From assembly GCA_030849075.1 (NCBI GenBank), contig JASAOO010003507.1, forward strand, positions 19,053-83,052: a DNA stretch of 64,000 nucleotides. The letters are read 5' to 3'. Both the position numbers and the translations under genes were made by a program. The notes under the pieces are model-generated. The model saw only the letters and a program-made list of their open reading frames with translations, was not told where the DNA came from and made no database searches. This document shows, piece after piece, positions 8,254-18,207 of the stretch (position 1 is the stretch's first letter; every line of letters begins with the position of its first letter). The DNA comes from Zelonia costaricensis (lineage: Eukaryota > Euglenozoa > Kinetoplastea > Trypanosomatida > Trypanosomatidae).

Positions 8254-10473
8254 ATGGACCCGCGCACCACCGCCAACCCGTTCAACTCGCCCCACGGCGG
8301 CGGCGTGCGGGCCGAGAGCACGCGCATCGCCAAGGACCTCCAGCAAGAGGTGCGCCGCGGGGATGGGGAGATGGCCAGCGACCTCGTCGCCCTCGCCCCC
8401 CGCAGCGGCCGCGCCTTCCGGGCCGGCGCGCCGTCGGTGGGCGCGGCAGTCGCCAACGCCGCGGCGCCCATCTCCAAGGCGGCCGCGGCCTCGGCCGCGC
8501 GGGGCGGCAACGCCGGCTACGCCGTGGACGTGCACGACACCCTCACGACGAGCGACTTTGTGCAGCAGAAGCGCGAGGTCGGCCTGGTGCGCATGTCGCT
8601 GACGACCAAGAAGGCGGAGATCCGCAAGCTGGAGGAGCGGCTCGACCGGGCCGAGAAGCGGCTGCGGCAGCAGCAGGAGCAGCTCGCCAACACGCGCGAG
8701 AAGTTCAACAACTTCCTCAAGTTCAGCAACCTCGAGCAGGACGCCGCTGTGCGCCGCGCCGATGACGAGACCCGCGCCAAGCACGCCAAGACGATTGAGA
8801 TCAAGAAGCTGTCCGCGCTGATCAACCACGCCGAGCTCGAGACGCGCAAGACGCGGCTGCAAATCGACAACTGCCTCTCCTACAAGGACTTCCTCGAGAG
8901 CCTGGCGAAGCCGCAGTGGTTTTACGACGTGCTGGGCAACCTGCGCATCGAGGACAAGACGGAGCAGATCCTGCTTTCGACGGAGGAGGTGTATCAGCGC
9001 CGCTGCGCGGAGCTGCGAGCGCAGGAGGCGGCCCGACTGCAGGCCCTACACGACGCCGCGGAGGCCGAGGAGCAGCAGAGTCACACGTCACCCTCCAAGG
9101 GCGGCCGTGGACCTGGCGCCACAGGCGGGCGCGGTGCCCGCAAGGAGAGCGTCGCCATGCAGCCCGTGATGGCGATGGTCGAGGTGCAGGAGGTGGTGCC
9201 ACTGGAGGAGCAGCTGGAGGCGCTGTACACGGAGATGGAGGCCGAGGCCCGGGCCGCCATTGCCGCGGCGTCGGCCAGCATTCGTGCCGAGGTGGCCGCC
9301 ATGACACTGCAGGCCGTCAAGGACGAGCTGCACCACAACTACGACGAGAAGCGGCTGCCGATGTGCTTTGCCACGGTGGACGACCTGCTTGAGGTGTTCA
9401 TCAACGTCGAGGAGGGCAACCTCTTTCTCATTCAGAACTGCCACGAGCTGGAGGAGGAGCTGGAGGGGGTGGCGATGGGGTTCATGCAGGAGCGCGACGA
9501 GATGAACGCGATGGTGGCGCAGCGCACGGCGCAGCTCGAGGCGCTCGTCACGAGCGTCGCGGAGGCGCAGCAGAAGCTGCAGGCGCTCAACGACCGCACG
9601 GCCACCCTCGAGCCGCGTGGGAAGCAGCAAGCCAACTCTGCGGCTGCCACGGCGCGGCGCTCCGTCGCGGGAGCCTCGACCATCGGCGCCTCCGCCGAGG
9701 CCGCCACGAACGCCGCGGTGGCCGACATGTCGCCAGAGGAGCTCAAGAAGAAGGTGGAGGAGTCGATTATGCACATGTTTCACCTCCTGCGCACCGGTGA
9801 TCAGGCGCTGAAGGTGGCCGCGCACAACGCGGCGCCGCGCAAGACGCTGGATGGCACGGACACGGGCGGCCTCATGCCCCGTGGCAACCAGCGCACCGTC
9901 TCGGTGGCGCAGAGCACCGCGAACGTGACGAGGCCGTCGACGGTGCAAGGCGAACGCCGGCGCACCGACACGGGTGGTGGCCCTCTGAACGACTCGCGGC
10001 GGCACATGAGTACGGCGAAGAAGTCCACCGGCGCCTCCACGGCTGCCGTGGCACGGGCGGCGACGCAGCAGCAGCAGCACCAGGACGCGTCGATGGGCCC
10101 TGTGGAGATGCTGACCATCATCGAGAACAAGCTGGAGGAGTACCACCGCTACCTCAACGACCCGGCCAACCACGTCGAGCTCTCGCTCATGCAGTCGGTC
10201 ATGAAGCAGAGCGACAAGAGCCGCCGCCGCCAGGCCCGCCTCGTGCACCTCGCGAGCCAAGAGCAGGAGCAGGAGGAGAAGATCCGCCGCGCACTGGAGC
10301 GGTCGCAGGCGCCGATCGTGCACAAGTCGGGCAAACCAGTGCGGCCCCGCTCCTACGTGACGAAGCAGGTTGATGAGAAGCTCCTGCGCAAGGCGGAGCG
10401 GGCGGCCGCCGCGCTGGATGGCTCGCGCACCAGCATCGACTCGGACGAAGACGGCGCCGAGTTCTTCAAGTGA
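8254..10473 (+). CDS. CFAP100-like (CCDC37/MIA1) coiled-coil flagellar protein
   Basis: The product has 739 residues. Residues about 102-219 form a DUF4200 coiled coil that starts FVQQKREVGLVRMSLTTKK and runs through EKFNNFLKFSNLEQDA to YKDFLESLAKP. The order KREV-L-x-MSL...FDxFLK...ETRAKxxKxxEIKKL is that of CFAP100 and CFAP73. A later block, FATVDDLLEVFINVEEGNLFLIQN (about 372-395), matches the CFAP100-specific downstream helix and separates it from CFAP73. CFAP100 with CFAP73 forms the MIA complex that tethers and regulates inner dynein arms on doublet microtubules; the same role is inferred here. More coiled coil runs to about 450, and the C-terminus is basic and disordered with another helix near 610-700. 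The start is the first ATG after the candidate acceptor; the open frame upstream codes for low-complexity sequence. Confidence 0.85.
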   Translation: MDPRTTANPFNSPHGGGVRAESTRIAKDLQQEVRRGDGEMASDLVALAPRSGRAFRAGAPSVGAAVANAAAPISKAAAASAARGGNAGYAVDVHDTLTTSDFVQQKREVGLVRMSLTTKKAEIRKLEERLDRAEKRLRQQQEQLANTREKFNNFLKFSNLEQDAAVRRADDETRAKHAKTIEIKKLSALINHAELETRKTRLQIDNCLSYKDFLESLAKPQWFYDVLGNLRIEDKTEQILLSTEEVYQRRCAELRAQEAARLQALHDAAEAEEQQSHTSPSKGGRGPGATGGRGARKESVAMQPVMAMVEVQEVVPLEEQLEALYTEMEAEARAAIAAASASIRAEVAAMTLQAVKDELHHNYDEKRLPMCFATVDDLLEVFINVEEGNLFLIQNCHELEEELEGVAMGFMQERDEMNAMVAQRTAQLEALVTSVAEAQQKLQALNDRTATLEPRGKQQANSAAATARRSVAGASTIGASAEAATNAAVADMSPEELKKKVEESIMHMFHLLRTGDQALKVAAHNAAPRKTLDGTDTGGLMPRGNQRTVSVAQSTANVTRPSTVQGERRRTDTGGGPLNDSRRHMSTAKKSTGASTAAVARAATQQQQHQDASMGPVEMLTIIENKLEEYHRYLNDPANHVELSLMQSVMKQSDKSRRRQARLVHLASQEQEQEEKIRRALERSQAPIVHKSGKPVRPRSYVTKQVDEKLLRKAERAAAALDGSRTSIDSDEDGAEFFK

Positions 10474-11567
10474 GGCGGGTGCGCCGCCGAGGTGCGAGGT
10501 TCACGGATGCGCTGGACGTCTGTGTGCGATCGGGACTTTGTGTTACTGGTCAGGTGAAGATGAGGTACGGTGCTTGCGGATGTAAATGGCAATGGCGCCA
10601 CGCGTGCTCCACAACTGCTTGACCGGCGTCATGACGCTCGCCGTCATCAACCCTTAGTGGTTCTCCCTTCTGTTCCAGGCTGTGTGCTACGGTACGTGTC
10701 TCTCTTCTTTGTTGTAGGTCATCGCTCGGCGTCATGCTGGCCGCGATCGTGTGGGCTGCGCCTGCTGGGTCGCCTTGCGCACAATACGTCTAGATGATGA
10801 GCACACACACACACACAGAGAGAGGGGGGGAGAGAGAGAATGGGAGAGGAGAGGGTGCACCGTGTGCACTCAGCTTCTCGCATTCCTGTGCACGTGTTCA
10901 CACCTGCCCTTCGATGCTGCCACGCTTTCTTTTTTCTTCTGTTTTCTTCGTCTCGACGAGATGACGTTCGATGGCGATCACATGTATACTACGACGGGTG
11001 CCTCAACGTGGACCTGACTCCATTTGCTGTTCTAGAACGGAAATACAGGAACGCGAAAGCGGGCTCGGAGCAGCCGGCACGGGCGAGGCTTGGCACCGCC
11101 GCTTTGGCGTGGCGTCACGGCGGGGATGGGAGCAGCAGACGAAGCGAATGCTGGCGTGGCGAGCGTGGCTTTCTCTTGCCGTGTCTGTTCAAGAGCGCAT
11201 TTAGCAGCGGGGGCCGGCGCTGGATTGCACCGTCGCGGACCAGCCTATCTGAGGATCGTCAGTACGCTGAGTCTTGGCAGAGGTGCCCACAGCGCAGCTA
11301 TGCGCTGACATCACCACCGGCGCTTCCCGCGTGTATGCCCCCCCCCCCCCCCGCGGCTCGAATGCGTCGCTCGAGGCGCTGCGTCTTACAACTCCGTCCC
11401 CACCCCCCACCACCTCTCTTCCTCTTTTCCCCAATTCTCCTGTGCACGCACAGCTTCACAACACACGTGCAACAGGGTCTCTCATTGCCTTGCTGTCAAA
11501 CTCTGCCAGCGCTGCGAGTCGCTGAAGGCACTTGCGCATCCCCCCCCCTCTCGCATCCCCTTTCACG
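10474..11567. other. Intergenic spacer
   Basis: No gene is seen. It holds a CA tract at 10801-10818 followed by a GA-rich run, a 15-nt C-run at 11338-11352, and the C/T tract that precedes the next gene. Confidence 0.7.
11399..11453 (+). promoter_or_regulatory. Candidate trans-splice acceptor for the small basic protein gene
   Basis: A dense C/T tract ends with GCACAG (AG 11452-11453), which gives a 114-nt 5' UTR. Confidence 0.55.
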
Positions 11568-12071
11568 ATGCCGAAGAAGCACCGCGTGAAGCGGCAGAAC
11601 TACGTCACCCACCTGCTCCAGCTCGAAAAGGACCGGGAGTCGTACCTGGAGAAGCGCCGCCAGCCCAAGCGCAGCCGCGATGCCCGCATGGATGAGGAGG
11701 CAATGGGCGCGGCGCGCGAGCGCATGGAAAGCGGCGCGCTGAAGAAGCGCCGCACCGAGGCGGCGGACGAAGCCGTCGAGGCGGAGGAGGCGGACGTGGC
11801 CACGAGACGCCCCGCGGCCACCGTCACCACCGCCATCGCGAATGCCACGACGAACAAGACCATCACCACCACCGCTGCCAGCACCATCAGCAAGGCCGGT
11901 GCAGGCGCGCCGAAGACGGACTTCTTCGCGATGCAGTCCTTTTCCAAGCTGGCCAAGGCGTCCGCTGCCGCTGCGGCAGGGACTCCAGCTGAGCCGAGCG
12001 CACCCTCCGTCTCGGCCACGCCTGCCACGGCAGCAGCGACGAAGAAGACGCTGAAGCGCCGGCACTACTGA
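11568..12071 (+). CDS. Small basic protein of unknown function
   Basis: This 167-residue protein is not recognised. It opens with a strongly basic segment, MPKKHRVKRQNYVTHLLQLE, continuing as a charged helix with KRRQPKRSRD (about 31-40). A second basic patch, LKKRR, lies near 60-64. The middle (about 85-125) is Ala/Thr-rich and disordered. A small hydrophobic helix, KTDFFAMQSFSKLAKA, precedes the end, which is basic again (KKTLKRRHY). The overall look is of a nuclear or nucleolar protein. It sits just upstream of Tsr3, a ribosome-biogenesis gene, but neighbours in these clusters are not reliable evidence. The start follows a good acceptor and the frame has no earlier ATG, so the call as a gene is fairly safe though the function is open. 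Confidence 0.75.
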   Translation: MPKKHRVKRQNYVTHLLQLEKDRESYLEKRRQPKRSRDARMDEEAMGAARERMESGALKKRRTEAADEAVEAEEADVATRRPAATVTTAIANATTNKTITTTAASTISKAGAGAPKTDFFAMQSFSKLAKASAAAAAGTPAEPSAPSVSATPATAAATKKTLKRRHY

Positions 12072-12657
12072 TGGTGTGGGAAAGCTGCGGACAACAGGAG
12101 CCCTGGTGGGCAAGGCGTCGGCAAGGTGGCAGGTTGCCGCCTGCACTGGCGCACGCACGCATGACCTAACTCACGATTAAATCCGAAGCAACACACACAC
12201 AACACACACACACATACGCAATCAAACGAGGCGGAAAGAGGTGCGCCATGCGAGCGTCTTGCCGCCGCTTGACGTGCTTGGCGCTATGCTCTCTGAAGAC
12301 GAGGGTGTGCAGTGGCTTGCGTGGTTTCATCTCGGCGCCGAAGAAGAAGAAGACCGCAAAACGAAGCAAAGATCGCGTTGCAGGTAGCCTTGCCACTCCG
12401 CCCGTGCGTGCTCGTCAGTTAGCTGTTTTCACACACACACACACACACACTCAAAAGCGTCGTTTGGCTCGTTGTCGGCGTGCAACGGCAGTCGGCTTCT
12501 CCAAGTGGTGCGTATACTCTATCGGCAACCTCCACCTCTGTCTCTCTCCCTCTCTGTGCAACTCTGCGTACGTACTGGGCGCGGCCACAAACTGGTTTAG
12601 TGGCCTGTGCTGGATCTCCGCGCGCAAGAGGAAGGGCCTTCACGCTTGTGCGTTGTC

Positions 12658-12659
<2 letters not shown>

Positions 12660-12693
<34 letters not shown>
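12660..12693. repeat. TG dinucleotide microsatellite
   Basis: About 17 uninterrupted TG units lie in the spacer between the small basic protein and Tsr3. Confidence 0.95.
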
Positions 12694-12696
<3 letters not shown>

Positions 12697-12797
12697 CGCG
12701 CACGATTTGGTTTTCGGGCGTCAACACTTCCAGCGAGCGAGCAACTCGTGCCCTTTCTGTCACTGCCAGTTTTCCTGAAGCTGCACATCAAGCGCAC

Positions 12798-12833
12798 TTC
12801 GTTCCTTTCTACGGCACTGGGTCTCTCCTTCAG
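12798..12833 (+). promoter_or_regulatory. Candidate trans-splice acceptor for Tsr3
   Basis: A pyrimidine-rich run ends in CTTCAG (AG 12832-12833), giving an 87-nt 5' UTR before ATG 12921. Confidence 0.5.
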
Positions 12834-12920
12834 TTCTCACATCCCTCGTGTCGCACGGCAGCAGCGCGTCACGTAGCTCCCCCCGTTTTACCTTCACATC
12901 TCGCCTACATAAGACCGGTC

Positions 12921-13841
12921 ATGGGCAAGGGCGACGTGCGCACGCGCGGTGGCGGTGGCGGCGGCGGTCGCGGTCGTGGCCGTGGTCGCGGCGGCTCGGG
13001 CGGTGGGGTGTGCACAACGAGCGGCTATCACAGCAGCGAGCCGCCGGCGCACCCGTGCAGCGTACCGCTGGCGATGTGGGACTTCGAGCAGTGCGACCCC
13101 AACGCCTGCTCCGGCAAGAAGCTCTACCGCCTCAACGCCCTGCGACTGCTGCGCCTGAGCGAGCCCTTCCACGGCGTCGTGCTCACGCCCAGCGCGACGG
13201 AGATTGTGAGCCCGGCCGACCGGGACACGGTGCTGCAGTACGGCGCTGCCGTGGTGGACTGCTCGTGGAAGGAGCTGGACGCCGTGCCGTGGCGGAAGAT
13301 GCGTATGTCGACGCCGCGCCTGCTGCCCCTGCTGCTGGCCGCCAACCCGGTGAACTACGGCCGCCCGTCCAAGCTGAACTGCGCCGAGGCCCTCGCGGCG
13401 ACGCTGGCGATTGTCGGCTTAATGGACGACGCCCGCAACGTGATGGCGTATTTCTCGTGGGGGGCCAGCTTCTTCGACGTGAACCGCGAGCTTCTTGCGG
13501 GGTATCAGCAGTGCACCAACTCAGCTGAGATTTCGGCCTTTCAGGAGCAGTATGTCGAGACGGAGCTGCAGGCCAGCGAGGCACGCCGCGGGCTCGACCT
13601 CGACGCGATGGACCTGTCCGATGTGCGCCCGCTGAACGAGCGCCGCGGGCGGCTGAAGAACCGGAAGACCTGGCAGACCCAGGATGAAGAGGACGAGGAC
13701 GAAAGCGTGGAGGAGGAGGAGGAAGGATCTGAGGCGGAGGCGGAGGGGGAGCAGGAGGGCAAGAGCGATGCTTCAGACGGGGCGGAGGGCGAGGGCGATG
13801 GAGAGCCTCGTGAGACACAGCCGAAGCCAGGGCCTGTGTAG
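12921..13841 (+). CDS. TSR3: 18S rRNA aminocarboxypropyltransferase Tsr3
   Basis: The product has 306 residues. The RLI-like N-domain shows PLAMWDFEQCDPNACSGKKL (49-68). The DUF367 catalytic domain shows SPADRDTV (97-104), VVDCSWKELD (111-120) and LAANPVNYGRPSKLNCAEAL (139-158), then FSWGASFFDVN (178-188), all in family order. Tsr3 transfers the aminocarboxypropyl group of S-adenosylmethionine onto a methylated pseudouridine of 18S rRNA late in small-subunit assembly, in cytoplasm or nucleolus. Two extensions frame the core. The N-terminus is a Gly/Arg-rich box (about 9-29), a possible RNA-binding RGG element. The tail from about 250 is highly acidic. The start ATG was chosen because it follows a good acceptor and because upstream codons of the same frame run through a TG repeat. 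Confidence 0.96.
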   Translation: MGKGDVRTRGGGGGGGRGRGRGRGGSGGGVCTTSGYHSSEPPAHPCSVPLAMWDFEQCDPNACSGKKLYRLNALRLLRLSEPFHGVVLTPSATEIVSPADRDTVLQYGAAVVDCSWKELDAVPWRKMRMSTPRLLPLLLAANPVNYGRPSKLNCAEALAATLAIVGLMDDARNVMAYFSWGASFFDVNRELLAGYQQCTNSAEISAFQEQYVETELQASEARRGLDLDAMDLSDVRPLNERRGRLKNRKTWQTQDEEDEDESVEEEEEGSEAEAEGEQEGKSDASDGAEGEGDGEPRETQPKPGPV

Positions 13842-13870
13842 GCGTTGGCGGTCGGCATGGCACTGACCGG

Positions 13871-13909
<39 letters not shown>

Positions 13910-16097
13910 CTGCGCATGCTTGCGGGGCCACAGCGCCCGCGTATCATCATGACCGGCTAAAACTGCCGTATCGGCGTGGTTAAAGAAGCGCGTGTGTGCG
14001 CGCGGGGGGGGGTACACTCGCCTTGCTTTCCTCATCGCGAGCGTCACGCCATGCTGACAACAAGAAAGGGAGGATAATTGTGCACCAACTTCACGCACAC
14101 GCACAGAGACACATAAAGACAAGCGGATCGCACTGGTGACCCGATTTGCGTCGTTCGTGTAAAGAAGCAGTGCGGCACTCTTCACAGTCGCGCAGCTGAG
14201 CAAGAAAGCTACGCAGAGTCCGCTGTAGTCGCCGCGCGGAAAAAAAAAGAGAGAAACCGCAACGTGTAAGCCGACCGCACGCGGGTTCGACTCTTGCCAG
14301 CTCCTTGTTTTGTACATGTGCTTAGCTCTCTTCACGGACCCCTCCATCCTCCCTTCCCGCCCCCCTTCCTCCCCTTGCTCCCTCGCCGGTATCCTGTTCG
14401 AGCAGAAAACCGCTGAACCGAAGCCGCGACGACGACTTCCACAACTCGCGCACACCTCCCGGGCGCCACATCTCTCTTGGTGCCACCACCAATCTCTCAG
14501 TTTTTTTTCCTTTCCCACCTTTTCACCTGCATTCACTCGCCGCGCTTCTTGCGGTGTTCAAGCAAGAGCCCACTCGACCCCACACCGCACGCCACAGCGC
14601 CCCCCCCCCTCTAACCCATCTCCAACAACTTCGTAGTGGCGGCGCACCGCTGCAGGCACCGACGCCACCAGCGCCGACGTGTCAGCAAGACTCCCTTTTG
14701 TTGTTCTAGTTTTTATCTTGCTGCCTGGCACAAACACAAAGTGCACCACGAAAGATAAAAAAAGTGAAGCAGCGACGCCGGCAACCCCCCTCCCTCCCAC
14801 CTGCATCAGGCGTGGTTGCCCTTTTGTGGCTTCCGAGCACCACATCGTTCTCTGCGGAGGGTTTCCGTCTGCCCTTCTCTCTTTCTCCGCATTTTCTTTT
14901 TGAGTTTGAGGCTTCTCAGGGTCATCATCATTATTACGTGTTCTCTCATCTGTGTATTGGCTGGCCGCACGCACGCGTTCACGGTTCGCCTTCCCGCCCC
15001 CCCTTCCCTCCCCCCTCCCCTCCGTGCTTCCTCTGCCGACGCTCTTATCTCTTTTCCCGTTCTACTTCCAAGTTCGCACTCAGCCACCGTTCAGGCCGCT
15101 TTCTTCCCACAGTTTTTTCTCTCTCACACAAAGGTGCACGCGAAAGGAAGCAACACGGCAGAGCGAAGCGGAGGGCTCGAATCTCCTCTTGCGGATTTCG
15201 TGCCCAGTGCGTTCCGTGTGCGCACTCGGACCCTCGGTGGGCGTCTGCTGTCTCTCGTAGTTCTTCCCCCTTCTGCTCCCTGTGTATGTGTGTGTGTGTG
15301 CGCGTTGACGTGTCTCTCTTTCTCGTCTTCACCACGCTTTTCTAGTTTCGCCTCTCTTGTTCTTCCGGCCGTCTCGCCTCTTCTTGTCGTGTCTTTGTTT
15401 CACCTACGAAGACAGACTGCAACTGCTCTTCGCTGTTTTCGCGTTGTTGGGCCTCTTGCCTCTTGTGACGCGTCTCGGCCCGCTTCCAGCTTTGTCGCCT
15501 CCTTCTCCCACCCTCTCCTCGATCGGTTCGCTTCTTCTTTTTTTATTTTCGCTCGTACAGTGCGCGGCGGTGCTGGTGTGAACAGGAAACAAACAAACAA
15601 AAAAAGGTTCTGAGTTTTGTGCTCTTGTGTTTGGCCGCAGTCAGCCCCATCCCTCCCTCCCTCGAGCCGTCCCGCCTTTTGCTGTTTACGCTGCTTTGCG
15701 TGTCTCTCTTGACTGTCCTTCACGCCCGAGGCTTGTTTTCTGGTCTCTCACGTTCCCATTAAAAAAAAAAAATTAAATACGGCATCACCACCGCTCTGTG
15801 TCTCTTCTTCACCCCGCTCTTGTCTTTGTCTTTTATTCTGCTGTCCCCTCCCCCCCCCGAGCCTTTCGCGTTACCGCGTTTGCGAGTTTCACTTCCATCG
15901 CCGCCGCCTGAAGGGTGAGCTCCTTTCTCTCCCCCCTTCTTCCGCGTAGACAAGAGCGCGAAGTGCGTGGCGCGCTACTTCACACCCTTTCCACCCCTCC
16001 CTCGTTGTGCCGTGGCCACGGAGTTCGGTTCGCTGAGGTGCACGCTCGACTTGTCGCTTCTTCCACTGTTTTCTCTTTTGTCTGGTTTGCATTGGTA

Positions 16098-16133
<36 letters not shown>

Positions 16134-16848
16134 CATCTGTGTGGGTCCACGTGCCTGAGTTTGGCCACTGTGGCGTTGTTTTCCCGACTGCTGCTCCCCC
16201 CCTTCCCCGCGTATCTGCTTTCAAATTTCGCATCGGAGTGCCTCTGTGTTGTGTTTTGTGCGTGCGCGTGACCTCCTTCTACGTGGTTCTATTCGTCTCG
16301 TACTGCTCCTCTTCCGCTTCTCTCGCTTTTCCCTCCCCTCCTCCCACACCTCCGTCACAATCCGATATATACACCGCTGTCGCTCGCGCTGGCTACCTGC
16401 ACTCGTGTTCTCACGTCCTCCTTCTTTGCTTCTCTTCGTTTCTTGAGCCGCTCGATCTGCACGGCGCTGCTTCGCCACGGACACACTGCCGTCGTCTGTT
16501 GACGTGCGAACGCCGTCTTCCCGCCCCCCATCCTCCGCCTCTACCCCCTGACGCGCTGTCTTGCAAGGCTCTGCGTCTTCGACTCTCTCGGGTCGCGTGC
16601 GCGTGTGTCGTCGTCGCACGCCGGCGGCCCGGCTTTCATTGCCTCGCCGCACTCTCCATCCGCGTGCTAGGCGTGCGACTGCGTATCGCCGCTGCTGGCC
16701 CTTTCGCTCTGCCAGCTCGAGAGACGTGCTATTACCACTGCGTGTGTGTTTTCTTGTCGAGCCGACGTGCTTCTGATTCATCAGAGTCGAGCTGCTCCTT
16801 CTTGTTGTCCCGTTGCGCCCACGCACGCGAGGAGGGGGGAAAAAAAAG
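13842..16848. other. Large (3 kb) intergenic spacer
   Basis: I see no supportable protein gene. Open frames of up to about 265 codons occur, but they are Ser/Leu/Phe/Pro/Cys-rich products of C/T-rich DNA. It carries TG tracts at 13877-13906 and 16101-16131, A-runs near 14240 and 15764, and several strong pyrimidine tracts (14330-14400, 14985-15030, 15640-15680, 16195-16210, 16320-16355). A GGGTTCGACTC string at 14283 recalls a tRNA T-loop but no tRNA fits around it. Confidence 0.6.
16101..16131. repeat. TG dinucleotide microsatellite
   Basis: About 15 uninterrupted GT units lie in the long spacer downstream of Tsr3. Confidence 0.95.
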
Positions 16849-18207
16849 ATGAAGCGCTCGCTTACCGGCCTCCCGGGAGTCCGTGCCGCAGAGGAGGTCT
16901 CGTCGCTGAGCGTCTCCGGCCTCCAGCACGACCCGGAGACCTTCGGCGACACGGACGAGGCGCAGACCGTGTCGAACTCCTCCACCTCCCCGCGGCTGCT
17001 GGAGGCACTGCACGGAGCACCGCTCTTCTCCCTCGGCCGCAGTGCGTTGCTGCTCGACGGCACGTTGTCGCTGACAGACATCAACGCCGCCACGCTCGTG
17101 CCGGCGCCTCCGGTACGCGTGGCCTCACCGCACGCCGTGCCCGCGGCGGCCCTTCTCCTTAAGCCCGCGGCCACATCAGCGCTACTGCCGCCGCCGCGGT
17201 GCCCACCGCTGTTCTCACTCGAGGGTGGTGCCGATGAAGGGCAGAGAGGCGCAACGGGTCTGTCCACGTCCTTGCACGAGCTGCGCGCTTCCCCGTTGCT
17301 GCTCTCCGCGGGCAGCAGCCTCAACCCGCTTTCCACCACGCGCACGGGTCTTGAGGCGGCGGGTGCTGACGAGGAGCCGCTCCCGTGCGGCCTCGCCGCT
17401 GCAGCGACATGGACGCGCTCGCCCGTCTCGACGTCGACGTCGCTGTCGGCGCCGCTTTCACAGGCACCGCACTTCGCCCCCTTTGTCCCCTGCGCAGCCA
17501 CCCCGCCGGCGCTGCAGCTCGAGTCCAGCACGCGGGCAAACCAACGCCGGCCCCCCAAACCGCTGCGGACGCGCGTCGTGAGCGCGTCCGCCTCGGGCTC
17601 TCTGCAGGACTCCGGCGACGCCACGGCGACGGCGCTAGAGTCGGCCCTTCGCACGGCAAAGACGCCGGTGGGAAGCATCAGCTCGCCTTCAGCAGCCAGC
17701 GCTGCAGCTGCCGCGGCGTGCAAGCCTAGCCTGGCCGAGCGGCTTGCGGCGAACAGTGTCGGTGCGCTGGAGGGGTCGCGGCGGTCGCTGGATGCGTCGA
17801 TGGCAACGTTCATTGACCACGACCGGGACAGCCGGGGCGCCGACTCGGCCGTGCTGGAGCTCAGCACCAGCGGATGCGGCGTGGACGCTGACACGTGGCG
17901 GCGCCACTCCAGCGCCACGAACACCATTGAGCACCACCGCTCCTTCTCCCTCGTGCACTTCTCGCTGACGCCGACAGGAGCCACACGCGCGGCGACAACG
18001 CCAACGGAGGGGTGGCGCGTGCGGCCCGCTACCGCGGGTGCTGCTACCGCGATGGGCTCGAGCGCCAACGCCTCATGTTGCACGACCGAGTACGCCGCGG
18101 CAGTGCGGTCTGCCGCAAAGTACGGCACCTCTCTCCGCCAGCTGCTTGCCGCGCGGCCACGGGAGGACTCCCTCAACGACTTGGATGAGAGTCTCGGCGA
18201 CAGCTAG
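16849..18207 (+). CDS. Ser/Ala/Leu-rich protein of unknown function
   Basis: This 452-residue protein is not recognised. It begins MKRSLTGLPGVRAAEEVSSL; the ATG follows an A-run and is the first in frame. Most of it is low-complexity Ala, Ser, Thr, Pro and Leu. There are short less-biased stretches: LLEALHGAPLFSLGRSALLL (about 45-65), a helical KPSLAERLAANSVGALEGSR segment near 288-307, and a C-terminal helix SAAKYGTSLRQLLAARPRED. Basic-directed serine contexts (SRRSLDAS, WRRHSS) look like phosphorylation sites. No membrane segment, signal peptide or catalytic motif is visible. Third-position GC and the unbroken length in a single frame support coding. A scaffold or regulatory role would be a guess, so none is assigned. 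Confidence 0.72.
   Translation: MKRSLTGLPGVRAAEEVSSLSVSGLQHDPETFGDTDEAQTVSNSSTSPRLLEALHGAPLFSLGRSALLLDGTLSLTDINAATLVPAPPVRVASPHAVPAAALLLKPAATSALLPPPRCPPLFSLEGGADEGQRGATGLSTSLHELRASPLLLSAGSSLNPLSTTRTGLEAAGADEEPLPCGLAAAATWTRSPVSTSTSLSAPLSQAPHFAPFVPCAATPPALQLESSTRANQRRPPKPLRTRVVSASASGSLQDSGDATATALESALRTAKTPVGSISSPSAASAAAAAACKPSLAERLAANSVGALEGSRRSLDASMATFIDHDRDSRGADSAVLELSTSGCGVDADTWRRHSSATNTIEHHRSFSLVHFSLTPTGATRAATTPTEGWRVRPATAGAATAMGSSANASCCTTEYAAAVRSAAKYGTSLRQLLAARPREDSLNDLDESLGDS

Larger units (their letters stand above)
12072..12920. other. Intergenic spacer with three dinucleotide tracts
   Basis: No gene is seen. CA-rich repeats occur near 12190-12214 and at 12430-12450, and a pure TG tract at 12660-12693. 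The C/T tract near 12800 belongs to Tsr3. Confidence 0.7.

Noticed and set aside
9088..10323. 411-codon open frame on the minus strand
   Set aside because: It is the antisense shadow of the CFAP100-like gene, with Leu/His/Arg-rich composition.
14250..14305. tRNA-like T-loop string GGGTTCGACTC with a possible 5-bp stem
   Set aside because: A T-arm can be drawn (with two G-U pairs), but no matching 5' acceptor strand, D-arm or anticodon arm occurs within tRNA distance.
16221..18176. 651-codon open frame on the minus strand
   Set aside because: It lies opposite the 16849-18207 gene and follows its GC-rich codon pattern; all other genes are on the + strand and the product is Ser/Arg low complexity.
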